A stretch of 64,000 bases of DNA from Vibrio fortis (GCF_024347475.1 NZ_AP025488.1:1426001-1490000), one strand, 5' to 3'. Positions 17,851 to 26,948 are shown, numbered from the stretch's first letter. A program made the numbers and translations. The notes: generated from the letters alone by a model not told the origin.

Positions 17851-18036
17851 CTACACAAATCCAACTCTGTAATCTTGTTTATCTACGCAATGGATGCGTT
17901 TATAACACTGATGATCGAGCACTCCATTTTGTACCGTCTCTCTAGAGATAAGCTCGCTCCCATTAACCAGCTCAAAAATCACACATTTCTTCTTGCGTTC
18001 AATATTTAGCCAACCTAAACTCAGGTTAGGAATCAA
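17851..18036 (-). CDS. Possible small protein (61 aa), weak
   Basis: An open frame starting with TTG at 18036, reading SLGWLNIERKKKCVIFEL early and ending CVDKQDYRVGFV. It fills most of the gap between two plus-strand small genes and looks protein-like, with alternating hydrophobic residues. There is no good ribosome-binding site and no recognised family, so it may be chance. Confidence 0.3.
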   Translation of the reverse strand: MIPNLSLGWLNIERKKKCVIFELVNGSELISRETVQNGVLDHQCYKRIHCVDKQDYRVGFV

Positions 18037-18049
18037 TTGAGGTCAATGA

Positions 18050-18370
18050 ATGTCCATTTCAGGTATACATTCGGGTTACGCAATCATGCAGCAGTCTGCC
18101 AACATGGCGGAAGAAGCGGCTATGGAGCTCAATCAGCTCGCTCAGAATGAACCTCAATTAGAACAAGAAATGGAACCGAAAAGCGATCTCAGCTTTAATC
18201 AACTCCCTACAGCAGACCCACTTCAAAAAGAGACCGTTAGCGAGCCAATGCCTTCTCACACTGATGCTCTAGTTAAGCTTACACAAAGCGCGAGCTATAA
18301 CCGTGTTGGTGCTTCTGTTGTTGAGCGCCAAAATGAAGCCATCGGAAGCCTGTTAGATATTCACATCTAA
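18050..18370 (+). CDS. Small protein with a flagellar-rod-like C-terminal motif
   Basis: A 106-aa hydrophilic protein. The ATG at 18050 follows TGAGGTCA, a fair ribosome-binding site. The N-terminus (MSISGIHSGYAIMQQSANMA) and the C-terminus (SYNRVGASVVERQNEAIG then SLLDIHI) resemble the paired N- and C-terminal helices of flagellar rod/hook proteins, whose C-termini typically end in a GSLLDI or GTLLDI-like phrase. The middle is short and low in complexity (QLEQEMEP). It could be an orphan axial-protein-like factor. Resemblance is by eye only, and no flagellar genes lie nearby. Confidence 0.6.
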   Translation: MSISGIHSGYAIMQQSANMAEEAAMELNQLAQNEPQLEQEMEPKSDLSFNQLPTADPLQKETVSEPMPSHTDALVKLTQSASYNRVGASVVERQNEAIGSLLDIHI

Positions 18371-18536
18371 TATGGTGATTAACAGCACGATCATAACCGC
18401 CCAACAAAGCGTGCCTTATATTTGCCGATTGCGGCACAAACTGTAACTCATTATATCTGGCGCTTGTTTCTCACTCATTACTCGGTAGAATCAGCGCAAA
18501 ATATCTCTTGCTGTTCCAACTGTACCAATAATAATT

Positions 18537-19796
18537 ATGCCAAAACTCAACCTGCACCGTCGCGACTATGTTTCAATCTTAGGTGGCGATATCACCGCAG
18601 AAGAATTAGAACAAAAGCTTCAACCTCATTTCGAAAAGCCGAGTAAAAAGCTGACACCTAGCCCTTACTTGACTGAGAAAAACCTGACCCGCCGTTGGAC
18701 AGCACTTGATAACGCAGAGAGCCAAGCTCAATTGCTTGACGCTCACACCCTAGAACAATTTTCTGCCTACGAAAAAAACATCGAACACTTTATTGGCACC
18801 GTAAAAGTACCCGTTGGTATTTCAGGTCCACTTCGTGTCAATGGCCTGTTTGCCGAAGGCGATTATTTGGTACCATTGGCGACTACAGAAGCCGCTCTAG
18901 TCGCTTCATACAATCGTGGCTCTAAGCTCATCTCGGCCTGTGGTGGCGCAAGCGCCATGCTGCTTAATGAAGGCGTTACTCGTACCCCAGGGTTTGCTTT
19001 CGAGAACTTGGCACAAGCGGGACAGTTTGTTGCTTGGGTAGTGACACAATACGACCACTTTAAAGCACTAGCAGAATCTACGACATCGCACGGCAAACTC
19101 ACTGACATCAGTTGCAACATCGAAGGCAACCACGTTTACCTCGTATTTGAATTTCTGACTGGCGATGCTTCTGGTCAAAACATGGTGACTATTGCGACAA
19201 ATGCAGTGTTCGAATACATCATGGAACATACGCCAGTGAAGCCTGACCATGCGTTTCTCGATGGCAACCTATCTGGTGACAAGAAAGCCAATACACAGAC
19301 ACTGCGCAGTGTACGCGGCAAAAAAGTGACCGCAGAAGTGAATATCCCTGCGGAATTAGTTGAAAAGTACCTGCACACCACGCCTGAGAAAATGGTTCAA
19401 TTTGGTCAAATGACCACTGTTGGCGGTGCGCTAAGTGGCACAATTGGCATCAACGCCCATTATGCAAATGCATTAGCTGCCCTCTATATCGCGTGTGGAC
19501 AAGATGCGGCGTGTGTGGCTGAATCTGCGATTGGTATGACTCGTATGGAACTCAACAAGGAAGGCGGCTTATATGCAAGTGTAACCCTTCCAAACCTGAT
19601 GCTCGGTACTGTGGGTGGCGGTACAGGTTTGCCTAGCCAAAAAGCGTGTCTGGACTTGTTAGGGCTGCATGGCAATGGTAACTCACAAGCTTTAGCAGAA
19701 GTGTGTGCTGCGCTCTGTCTGGCCGGAGAGCTTTCTATTGTCGGTGCATTCTGTGCTGGTCACTTTTCTCGTGCTCATCATAAGCTAGCACGTTAG
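18537..19796 (+). CDS. mvaA: Hydroxymethylglutaryl-CoA reductase
   Basis: A 419-aa HMG-CoA reductase, reducing HMG-CoA to mevalonate with NAD(P)H. Catalytic features are visible: the Glu in PLATTEAALVASY (about residue 120), the Lys in LSGDKKANTQT (about 246), the Asp in CGQDAACVAES (about 323) and the His in FSRAHHKLAR near the C-terminus. Nucleotide-binding phrases are GDASGQNMVTIAT and GTVGGGTGLPSQ. The N-terminus has no membrane anchor, so it is soluble. Mevalonate synthesis is unusual for a gamma-proteobacterium that also makes isoprenoids by the MEP route, but it is a known trait of vibrios. A LysR gene follows 33 bp later. Confidence 0.9.
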   Translation: MPKLNLHRRDYVSILGGDITAEELEQKLQPHFEKPSKKLTPSPYLTEKNLTRRWTALDNAESQAQLLDAHTLEQFSAYEKNIEHFIGTVKVPVGISGPLRVNGLFAEGDYLVPLATTEAALVASYNRGSKLISACGGASAMLLNEGVTRTPGFAFENLAQAGQFVAWVVTQYDHFKALAESTTSHGKLTDISCNIEGNHVYLVFEFLTGDASGQNMVTIATNAVFEYIMEHTPVKPDHAFLDGNLSGDKKANTQTLRSVRGKKVTAEVNIPAELVEKYLHTTPEKMVQFGQMTTVGGALSGTIGINAHYANALAALYIACGQDAACVAESAIGMTRMELNKEGGLYASVTLPNLMLGTVGGGTGLPSQKACLDLLGLHGNGNSQALAEVCAALCLAGELSIVGAFCAGHFSRAHHKLAR

Positions 19797-19829
19797 AATC
19801 CAGTTTCATTATTTGATTCTGGAGTTGAG

Positions 19830-20753
19830 ATGGATTATCTCCACCTATCGCGCGTTAGCCTTAAACACCTTACTGTTCTTCACGTTATGCTCAATACTCA
19901 TAGCGTGACCCAAACTGCGGAACAGTTGTATGTAACGCCATCCAGCGTCAGTAAAACGCTCTCTCAACTTAGGGAAATCATTGATGATGAGCTTTTCTAC
20001 CGTGACGGTACTAAGCTCATCCCTACTCCATTTGCGCTTCAAATCGCGCCAACCGTACACGCCATTCTATCGAGCATGAACGGTCTTCTACATCAAAAGA
20101 CCTTCGTTCCAGAGACTTACAAAGGCAGTTTCACCTTATCGATGCGCGAAAGTACCTTTGAGGTGTTTTCGCCAACCATCAGTCAGATAACCACTCAGTT
20201 AGCTCCTAACGCAGCGCTAAAGGTGTACTCGAAGCAACAGTTCGGCTTTGACTCGCTTTTGAGCGGTAAAGTGAATGCCATTTTATTGCCACACGATATT
20301 TCTCAGCCGCCGACAGAAAACAAAGAGTTGGTTTGGAAGACAATATTGGCGGATGAGATGGTGTGTTTGATGGGAGCGGATCACCCACTCGCTGACGCGA
20401 CGCTGACTATTGAAGACTACTTAAGCTATAAACACATCGGGATCTTTGATAATGAACTGTCTCAACCTTTCTTTGAGCAGAATTTAGCCCAATGCCACAA
20501 ACCACGTGACGTCGCTATTTCGGTTGCTGACTTTGGCTCAGCCGCCGTGCTTTGCCATCAAACGCCATACTTGTTTACCTGTTCAAAGTTATGGTCACAG
20601 AAAGCCCTACAAGCCAAAGGGCTCATCGCGAAGCCATTGCCTTTCGATTATGGGAAAGTCGCGTACAGCTTGGTATGGAATCGACCAAACATGAATGACC
20701 AAGCAATGAAATGGCTATGTGATCAGTTCATCACGCCAGAGAAACCGCTTTGA
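19830..20753 (+). CDS. LysR-family transcriptional regulator next to mvaA
   Basis: A 307-aa LysR protein. The winged helix-turn-helix lies at about residues 8-65 (NTHSVTQTAEQLYVTPSSVS, then KTLSQLREIIDDELFYRDGT). A periplasmic-binding-like effector domain follows. It begins 33 bp after mvaA on the same strand with a CTGGAG site, so it is probably cotranscribed with it. Its ligand and targets are unknown. Unlike the usual divergent LysR layout, it sits downstream of its neighbour. Confidence 0.88.
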   Translation: MDYLHLSRVSLKHLTVLHVMLNTHSVTQTAEQLYVTPSSVSKTLSQLREIIDDELFYRDGTKLIPTPFALQIAPTVHAILSSMNGLLHQKTFVPETYKGSFTLSMRESTFEVFSPTISQITTQLAPNAALKVYSKQQFGFDSLLSGKVNAILLPHDISQPPTENKELVWKTILADEMVCLMGADHPLADATLTIEDYLSYKHIGIFDNELSQPFFEQNLAQCHKPRDVAISVADFGSAAVLCHQTPYLFTCSKLWSQKALQAKGLIAKPLPFDYGKVAYSLVWNRPNMNDQAMKWLCDQFITPEKPL

Positions 20754-21075
20754 ACGTCGGTGGACAACTAAGATTGAAACTTTTGGGGAGTATGTACTGC
20801 TCCTGATGAAACAGGTTTTTGGACAAAAGCTTGTCAGTAGATTTCCTAAATTAGCAATTAATTACTTTTTATAAGGCAAATTTGCCAATTAGTAATTCTT
20901 CGCACAGTGCGCACTTTGTCTGATTGTGTTTAATGGTGCGTATTTTATAAAACTAAACATAATCTCTTATATTTAGAGGTTTTATCATTGCAGTGTCGCG
21001 AAATGAGTAAGAATTCCATTTTTCGAGAGTTATAGTGCCAAATGACCAAGGAAGAGGTTACTGAACTCTGTTTCA

Positions 21076-21099
21076 AACCTGTGAGAACTATCACAGGTT
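21076..21099. repeat. Perfect inverted repeat (9-bp arms)
   Basis: AACCTGTGA and TCACAGGTT are exact reverse complements around GAACTA. No T run follows, so it may be an operator or RNA hairpin rather than a terminator. Confidence 0.45.
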
Positions 21100-21130
21100 A
21101 GGATGAGGGAAATCTAATACCGCCAGAGTG

Positions 21131-21160
21131 TAAAAGGCTCCCAAAGGAGCCTTGTTTTTA
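21131..21160. terminator. Terminator downstream of the HEPN module
   Basis: AAAAGGCTCC and GGAGCCTTGTTTTT are inverted around a 4-nt loop, with A and T runs on both sides. It is 13 bp from the end of the minus-strand module. Confidence 0.75.
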
Positions 21161-21172
21161 CTAGAATAAAGG

Positions 21173-21577
21173 TTATTGCATACGATAGATATACACATCA
21201 TCAATGAAATGACCATTGATAGTGTTTTTAGAAAACCTTATACCGTTAATTGAATTATCAGTTCTTATCATAGTAGACAGTAGTTGAACTATTGGCTGTT
21301 CTGCTGTTGAAACACCGATGTCACTAATCGATACCTTAAGTGCAGTTTGAGGTAGGGACTTGTTCGCATCGATTATTCGTTTGTAATACTTACGAGGGCC
21401 TTCAGAAGCAACTTTGTTAGATACAAAAATGAGCTTCCAAACATTCTCTTCTGACATGTAGAACCAAAATGCACATTTAACATCAGCGCGATTTTTATCC
21501 ATGCTTTCTACTAACTGAGCACCAGAATTGATCATGGCTTCAGAAAGAGTTTCATTTACCAGTAATTCTTTAACCAT
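21173..21577 (-). CDS. Hypothetical partner of the HEPN protein
   Basis: A 134-aa soluble protein. The phrase ADVKCAFWFYMSEENVWKL, followed by GPRKYYKRI, recalls a widespread uncharacterised family that often sits directly downstream of HEPN-domain genes. The protein alternates beta and alpha segments; no catalytic motif is obvious. Its start overlaps the HEPN stop by 22 bp, so translation is coupled. It is either the antitoxin/antidote or a second effector component. No nucleotidyltransferase (MNT) signature is seen, which separates the pair from the classic HEPN-MNT system. Confidence 0.7.
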   Translation of the reverse strand: MVKELLVNETLSEAMINSGAQLVESMDKNRADVKCAFWFYMSEENVWKLIFVSNKVASEGPRKYYKRIIDANKSLPQTALKVSISDIGVSTAEQPIVQLLSTMIRTDNSINGIRFSKNTINGHFIDDVYIYRMQ

Positions 21578-21972
21578 TTCAATACACCTGATTCTTCGTT
21601 TGTAATTGCCTCATAAAGATCATTTGCCTTAATTTGATCTATATCCGTCTCATACCTTGTTGTTTCAGACCAGTCTTTAGCAACTGCCCAATTCAACTTA
21701 AATTCTTCGTCAGCGTTTTCTTGCTCTGTTAACTTTTGTTTTAAACCAGCAACACCAATTAGTTCTTTTAGGTTATGAGTATGGCACGCAAGTGCTAATT
21801 TTTTATCTGGAAAATCATTTTCTCTAACTTGCTGACAAATTGAAGCCTTGAGGGCTGACTCCAACGCGTAGCCAGAAAGGTAATACGCGCCTTGGGGACA
21901 TTGGTTGTCAAGCAAAAGCTTTGCTTCGGTAATCCTTATACCTACTAGATCTTCAAAATCCTGCTTATTCAT
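21556..21972 (-). CDS. HEPN-domain protein
   Basis: A 138-aa all-helical protein of the HEPN type. Visible signature elements are ITEAKLLLDNQCPQGAYYLS followed by GYALESALKA, then HTHNLKELIGVAG, and WSETTRYET near residue 103. HEPN proteins are commonly toxins, RNases or nucleotide-binding modules in toxin-antitoxin and defence systems. The catalytic Rx4-6H motif is not obvious: the R of TTRYET has no His at the expected distance, so RNase activity is doubtful. The gene is first in a two-gene operon with a 22-bp overlap. Confidence 0.78.
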   Translation of the reverse strand: MNKQDFEDLVGIRITEAKLLLDNQCPQGAYYLSGYALESALKASICQQVRENDFPDKKLALACHTHNLKELIGVAGLKQKLTEQENADEEFKLNWAVAKDWSETTRYETDIDQIKANDLYEAITNEESGVLKWLKNYW

Positions 21973-22311
21973 AAATTTAGTTCCATGACTTAACTTACTG
22001 AGATTCTAAAATAAAAATAGAAACTACGTTGCGGTATTCTACAGCATAACATCAAATAGCATCACTATTCTTAAATAGCAACCATAGTCCTGAATGAGTT
22101 GATTTGTGTTGAATTTACCCCCGTTATACTACACGCGGTTTAACGACGAACAGCATTAGAAGAATGGATAACTTCTAGTAGGGCAAAAACCCATAACAGG
22201 ATGTGAATGAGTAAAAGATCTATCCCACAATGGAGCAAAAGTGAGTTTCGAACTTTGTTGTCCACCCACTTAAAGAGAAACCAGGTTGTTAGGGTACTGA
22301 ATCAAGTGAGT
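21973..22311. other. Intergenic region between the HEPN module and yjjW
   Basis: No convincing gene. The left end must hold the HEPN promoter. A 51-codon frame at 22207-22362 overlaps the 3' end of yjjW on the other strand and is discussed under rejected items. Confidence 0.4.
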
Positions 22312-23217
22312 TTAGGTATAGACTTGCGGCGTCAGCATTGGTCGCTGGACATAAGCAAATAACTGGTCATGAAACTCATTCATTTGCTGCTTAGTGCATT
22401 TTGACCACTCCAAGGCTTCCCCTATCACACCATGATGCTGAAACGCATTAAGACGAATCGCAACGCTTTCTGGCAATGAGTTAAGGTAACGCCCTACCTG
22501 TTCGACTTCTGTATCTAAATCGCTTTTGCCAGGGATATGCAGTAAGCGAACTTCATGCAGCTTTTGGTGTTCCGCTAAGAAGCTAATTGAAGAGAGCACG
22601 CGATGATTCTCGCGGCCAACTAACCACTGGTGGGTTTCATTTTGCCATGACTTAAGATCGATCATTGCACCATCAAGGTATGGTAGCACTTTGTTCCAAC
22701 CTTCTTGAGAAAGTGATCCATTGCTATCAATGAAACAGGTTAAGTAGCACAGCTCTGGGTCTGCCTTGATCGCTTTGAAAAGTTCGATAATAAACGGCAG
22801 CTGCATTGTCGCTTCACCGCCTGAGATGGTGATTCCACTCAAGAAGAACTGATTATCTCTCGCGATTTCAAGAACATCAGACACTGTCATCAGTGATATC
22901 TTCGGACTCGACTTATGACTACACACATCAATACACTTATCACAATGGGTGCACTTTTCAGGGTGCCAAGTCACCAATCCAGAGTCGCTATTTTTTGTTA
23001 ACGCCTCACTTGGGCATTCAGGAACACAATCACCACAATGGTTGCAGTGATTAATCGTGTGAGGGTTGTGACAGGTAATGCAGTCAAAGTTGCAACCCTG
23101 TAGAAACAGAACCAAGCGATTTCCTGGCCCATCAACACAAGAGAAGGTCAGCACACGGCTGACCTTCGCTTGTTTTTCTGCCTTTATATTTTTATTAACC
23201 CTAGCCATTTGAGTCAT
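22312..23217 (-). CDS. yjjW: Glycyl-radical enzyme activase YjjW
   Basis: A 301-aa radical SAM enzyme. The SAM-binding cluster motif CNFDCITC (CX3CX2C) is near residue 43, followed by two ferredoxin-like clusters, CNHCGDCVPECP near 59 and CTHCDKCIDVC near 89. These are typical of activating enzymes of glycyl-radical proteins, which generate the radical on the partner YjjI. It starts 16 bp after the yjjI stop. The start is uncertain: ATG at 23217 or the second ATG at 23208, neither with a strong ribosome-binding site, so translational coupling is likely. Confidence 0.9.
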   Translation of the reverse strand: MTQMARVNKNIKAEKQAKVSRVLTFSCVDGPGNRLVLFLQGCNFDCITCHNPHTINHCNHCGDCVPECPSEALTKNSDSGLVTWHPEKCTHCDKCIDVCSHKSSPKISLMTVSDVLEIARDNQFFLSGITISGGEATMQLPFIIELFKAIKADPELCYLTCFIDSNGSLSQEGWNKVLPYLDGAMIDLKSWQNETHQWLVGRENHRVLSSISFLAEHQKLHEVRLLHIPGKSDLDTEVEQVGRYLNSLPESVAIRLNAFQHHGVIGEALEWSKCTKQQMNEFHDQLFAYVQRPMLTPQVYT

Positions 23218-23233
23218 TAGATCAGAAAACTTA

Positions 23234-24790
23234 TTATTCGTAGGTTGGCGACATTTCTAGGCTTGCCACGCGTGGTTTACGCTCCAAAATACCGGTATTT
23301 TTTGCCGCTTCTGCGCCCAAGAAAGTGGTATTAGTGCGAGAACCCTCATCGTCATATTTCGCAATGTCAGACAGCTTAATCATGTAACCCGTTACACGAA
23401 CCAAGTCGTTGGATGCCACGTTAGCAGTAAACTCGCGATAACCGGCTTGAATCGCACCTTTACATAGGTTGAACATAGCTTCTGGGTTCGATTTTACTGT
23501 TTCATCAATCGTTAAAATATCGCTAATACCCGATGTATAGAACTTATGATGACCTGCGGTTGCTCGTACGTAAGAGACCGGATCCGGCTCAGTTCCGTAA
23601 GGAATACGAACACCTGGGGTTACATCTTTATCAAGACTAATACCGCCTTGTGCGTGCAGCAGTGCTTTGCCATTTAATCCATATTGAACTGGTGAGGATT
23701 CAACGATCTCTGCGAGCTTTTCAGAGATGGTGTGACCGAGTGTGTTGGCTGCTTCATCGTGTCCGTACTTAGCTTCAGCACCCTCTTTCTCCATCAGGAT
23801 ATTGACGGCTTCTGCCATGCCATAGATACCAAACATAGGCGCAAAGCGTGCTTCTTCAATCAAGCCCTCTTTCGTCAAGAAGCCTTCGAAGAAATTCGAC
23901 TCTTCATGAAGAAAACGACTACGCGCATCCATCAGTTCAACCATTATGCTCGCGTATGTTGGTAGCACTTGCTGCAGAAAATCAGAGCTGTCTTTAGACT
24001 TCAACGCCACCTCTTTTAAGTTCATACGTACTAAGGTGTTTGAACCACCAGCAAGCGGCAGAGAGTTATAGCAGCTTACAATACCAAAACGCTTGTCACC
24101 GTATGCACTGGCGTGTGCTGGATAGTTTGCGATATGAGGCTTACTGCACTCACAGATGTTACTCGCGGCCTGACGCAATAGGTCGTCTGGAGTCACAACT
24201 GGGTCGTACATAAAGGTCAAATTCGGAGCGATTTGCTTAAGTTCAGCGTCTACTCGCAAGATAGTGCGACAAATGATGTTATCTGCAGGGCCGATATTTA
24301 CATGCATGAACGCATCTGGAAGCGTGCGATCCAGCATAATCCAGAACAGTTTTAATTTTTGATAGATTTGTTCGTCTGTTAAATCGCCAACAAATGGCAT
24401 CAATACATCGTCTAGTTGACCAAGGTATACAGGGATAGAGGTCACTGATGGCACATGGTGATAGATGATCGTCAACATGTTGAGCGCTTCATCAAGATTA
24501 GTCGCCGCGCTGAGCTCTAAATACTCTGAGCCTTGATGTAAGTATTTAGAATAATCTGGCAAGACGTAGCGCGGCTTAAACGGCGCATGGCCTTCAAACA
24601 TGTCACACAGGACCCCGTCTTTAAGTGCTTGTTCAGCGACTTGGCTGATTGGCATATACGGTAGGCTTGCTTCTGCTTCTAGCGCTAAATAGCTCGACTT
24701 CTGCTTAGGTGATAAGTTTGCATCCGAAATAATATTATGGAAACGTTGCTGAAGTTCAGGCATTGGTGATGACGTTGTTTGTTGGCTCAT
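23234..24790 (-). CDS. yjjI: Glycyl-radical protein YjjI
   Basis: A 518-aa protein close in length to E. coli YjjI (about 516 aa). The radical-bearing Gly is in VRVTGYM (G about 468), a short form of the RVxGY motif of glycyl-radical enzymes. A cysteine-containing CECSKPHIANY loop near residue 210 may supply the thiyl-radical residue. The family's substrate is unknown. With yjjW it forms a two-gene anaerobic-type operon. The terminator at 24914-24942 isolates it from the methyltransferase gene upstream. Confidence 0.9.
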   Translation of the reverse strand: MSQQTTSSPMPELQQRFHNIISDANLSPKQKSSYLALEAEASLPYMPISQVAEQALKDGVLCDMFEGHAPFKPRYVLPDYSKYLHQGSEYLELSAATNLDEALNMLTIIYHHVPSVTSIPVYLGQLDDVLMPFVGDLTDEQIYQKLKLFWIMLDRTLPDAFMHVNIGPADNIICRTILRVDAELKQIAPNLTFMYDPVVTPDDLLRQAASNICECSKPHIANYPAHASAYGDKRFGIVSCYNSLPLAGGSNTLVRMNLKEVALKSKDSSDFLQQVLPTYASIMVELMDARSRFLHEESNFFEGFLTKEGLIEEARFAPMFGIYGMAEAVNILMEKEGAEAKYGHDEAANTLGHTISEKLAEIVESSPVQYGLNGKALLHAQGGISLDKDVTPGVRIPYGTEPDPVSYVRATAGHHKFYTSGISDILTIDETVKSNPEAMFNLCKGAIQAGYREFTANVASNDLVRVTGYMIKLSDIAKYDDEGSRTNTTFLGAEAAKNTGILERKPRVASLEMSPTYE

Positions 24791-24913
24791 GATAAAACCC
24801 TTTGTATTTATATGGTCTTATTCTAAAAGAGTTATTACTTTTCCACTATTGAAATATAATCAATTAAACATTTCCATTATGGAAATAACAATCATCATGT
24901 TGTAGCCAAAAGA

Positions 24914-24942
24914 AAACCCACACTGCAAAACAGTGTGGGTTT
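24914..24942. terminator. Bidirectional-type terminator upstream of yjjI
   Basis: AAACCCACACTG and CAGTGTGGGTTT are perfect arms around CAAAA. It lies 36 bp beyond the methyltransferase stop and ends that transcript. Confidence 0.8.
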
Positions 24943-24977
24943 ATTCTATCTATTGAATATCAATACGTTAGCGTAAC

Positions 24978-25577
24978 TTAGTACGGGTGGTAAGACTGCT
25001 TACGACCGACGCCCATTAATACTTTCAGTTCACCCTGAGGAGTATCAATCGAGAATGGTACTGACACTTCTACGTTTGAGAAACCTGCTGCAGTTAACAC
25101 ATTCTCTGAGCGACTCAGTGTTAAGCCGGACGTTTCTTCGTTGCTCTCTACACACCAATCCCAGTGAACAAACAGCCCTTCTTCTTCTAAAAGCGTGTAA
25201 ATCAAACTCACCGTATCTTGTAGATTCGGAATAAAGCCACACACAGAAGACGCGACTACGACATCAAATTGCTTTCGAAATGCAGGGTGTTGAGCTGCTA
25301 AGCCACGAGAAAGAATATCAACAACGGGCTCTACATTGGGTAGCTCTTTTTTGTCGAGTTCTTCAATCATGGCTTCAGAGAAATCTAAAGCAATTATCTC
25401 TTTTGCAAAAGGGGACACTTTTTGGCTAAGCAGACCTGTGCCACAACCAAAATCAAGGACACGGGTTCCGTCTAGATCAACGAGCTGGCTTAACTGGTCA
25501 AATACGGCTTTTGCGAATTCAGCCGTTGCGGGTTCTTTATCCCAGTCTTTTGCGTACTCGTCCCATTGTTTCGCCAT
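24978..25577 (-). CDS. Class I SAM-dependent methyltransferase
   Basis: A 199-aa protein, starting MAKQWDEYAKDWDKEP. The ATG at 25577 is chosen because GGAGG lies five bases upstream; ATGs at 25580 and 25589 are less well placed. Motif I is VLDFGCGTGLLSQ near residue 40, followed by IIALDFSEAMI (motif II acidic residue) and DVVVASSVCGFIPN (motif IV). This is the UbiE/Tam-like small-molecule methyltransferase group. The substrate is unknown. It is divergent from a LysR gene, which may regulate it. Confidence 0.85.
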   Translation of the reverse strand: MAKQWDEYAKDWDKEPATAEFAKAVFDQLSQLVDLDGTRVLDFGCGTGLLSQKVSPFAKEIIALDFSEAMIEELDKKELPNVEPVVDILSRGLAAQHPAFRKQFDVVVASSVCGFIPNLQDTVSLIYTLLEEEGLFVHWDWCVESNEETSGLTLSRSENVLTAAGFSNVEVSVPFSIDTPQGELKVLMGVGRKQSYHPY

Positions 25578-25739
25578 CATGGCCTCCATCTTTACTTCTT
25601 GTACGTTCGGAACCCTCTCAGATTAAACTAAATTAATCCATTCGTCATAGAGTTATCATGCAATGATGGACTATTTCTAAGAGAATCAGCACAATATTCA
25701 CATATAAACCTTACGATTCTCGCTCATTCTGGAAAATCT

Positions 25740-26618
25740 ATGAACTTGTCTCAAATCCAAGCTTTTTGTTCCGTTGCAGACCTCGGTTCGGTCTCAGAAG
25801 CTGCGCGCCAGCTCGAATGCAACCGAACTAAGCTCAGTATGTCGATCAAAGCTCTTGAGAAAGAACTGGATGTCGAACTGTTTATTCGTAGTGGTAATCA
25901 CGTTGAATTGTCGGAAGCGGGAAAAGCGATCTACAAGGATTGCGAAGGCATGTTGGTGACGGCAGCTCGTATCAAACAAACCTGTCTACATGTTTCTGGT
26001 GAGTTTAACGCCGAAATTTGGATAGCACGCGACGACTCGCTGCCCGATGAAATGTGGCAAGATCTATCGCATAAACTGAACAACCGCTACCCTTCCACCT
26101 CATTCAACATTGTGCTGGCTTCCAGTGGTGATTTAGCCAACCTTGTGGAAACTCAGCAAGTCGACTTCGCCTTTGGGGTTGATTACGAGCGTGTCGATGA
26201 CCCAAGAATCCTCTACAACCCACTTGGTAAAATCCGCATGATGTCTGTGTGCCAAAAAGGGCATGCTCTAAGCGAAATGCGTCGAGTGTCAGATGAAGTT
26301 TTACGTAATTCCATGCAAGCGACCATGGTTTATCTTAACGAGAAAGATAATCCTGTTCTCGACCCATTCTCGCGCCGCTATATTGGCTTTTCGAGCTTCG
26401 ACTACATGCTCGATACCATCATGCGTGAAGACGCCTGGGGTGTAATGCCAGAGCCCTTAATTCGTCATCTACTCCGCGAACAGAAACTATCAGTTATCAA
26501 ACACACCTACGGCTTGACCCAAGAAGATTACTGTATGTTTACGGCTGCTGGTATGGCGGAACACCCGGGAATGAACTGGTTGGCGGACAAGATCAGTGAT
26601 TATCTATTTGATTTTTAG
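25740..26618 (+). CDS. LysR-family transcriptional regulator
   Basis: A 292-aa LysR protein. The helix-turn-helix is at about residues 4-60 (FCSVADLGSVSEAARQLECN then RTKLSMSIKALEKELDVELF). The effector domain includes IWIARDDSLPDEMW and an ending YCMFTAAGMAEHPGMNWLAD. It is divergent from the methyltransferase gene across ~160 bp, the usual layout for a LysR protein and its target. Inducer unknown. Confidence 0.88.
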   Translation: MNLSQIQAFCSVADLGSVSEAARQLECNRTKLSMSIKALEKELDVELFIRSGNHVELSEAGKAIYKDCEGMLVTAARIKQTCLHVSGEFNAEIWIARDDSLPDEMWQDLSHKLNNRYPSTSFNIVLASSGDLANLVETQQVDFAFGVDYERVDDPRILYNPLGKIRMMSVCQKGHALSEMRRVSDEVLRNSMQATMVYLNEKDNPVLDPFSRRYIGFSSFDYMLDTIMREDAWGVMPEPLIRHLLREQKLSVIKHTYGLTQEDYCMFTAAGMAEHPGMNWLADKISDYLFDF

Positions 26619-26948
26619 ATATAAATTTTTATCTCGCTTCTCTAGAGTTCACTCATCCCCTCTCTAATTTCGATGAGCATTACTCCGTATTAATGCTCAT
26701 CCAATTTAACAGTATTACGACTCTAACTACTGAGCGTATTTGTTATTTCAGACGCACTTCTCTCAAGTTTTCCTCATCGTTATCAGTCAGTGTCAAAAAA
26801 AATGACAGGTAAAATAACAACTAACTCAATGATTTAATTAAACAATTAATAAATCCTACAATTTTACCTTTACACCAAGACAGATTTAGTTTGTAAAACT
26901 TGCTCAGTATTAGAACAATGAAGGTATCGAAGACACTAGGATATCATT
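26619..26948. other. Intergenic region with hairpin
   Basis: No gene is visible. It contains an 11-bp-arm hairpin at 26672-26701 and an AT-rich stretch before the CDF-like gene. Confidence 0.5.
26672..26701 (+). terminator. Hairpin after the LysR gene
   Basis: GATGAGCATTA and TAATGCTCATC are exact inverted arms around CTCCGTAT. The T run is poor (CAATTTAAC), so this is a weak terminator or another RNA structure. Confidence 0.45.

Larger units (their letters stand above)
20754..21172. other. Intergenic region before the HEPN module
   Basis: No gene is visible. It is AT-rich and contains the perfect hairpin at 21076-21099 and a terminator at 21131-21160. Confidence 0.5.

Noticed and set aside
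22207..22362. A 51-codon frame (MSKRSIPQWSKSEFRTLLST at the start) converging on yjjW
   Set aside because: It overlaps the 3' end of yjjW by about 50 bp, has only a weak AGGATG site and no recognised family, so I cannot support it as a gene.
24849..24863. FNR-like site upstream of yjjI (TTGAAATATAATCAA)
   Set aside because: The half-sites are 15 rather than 14 bp overall and the left half is imperfect, so it does not fit the FNR consensus well, although anaerobic control would make sense.
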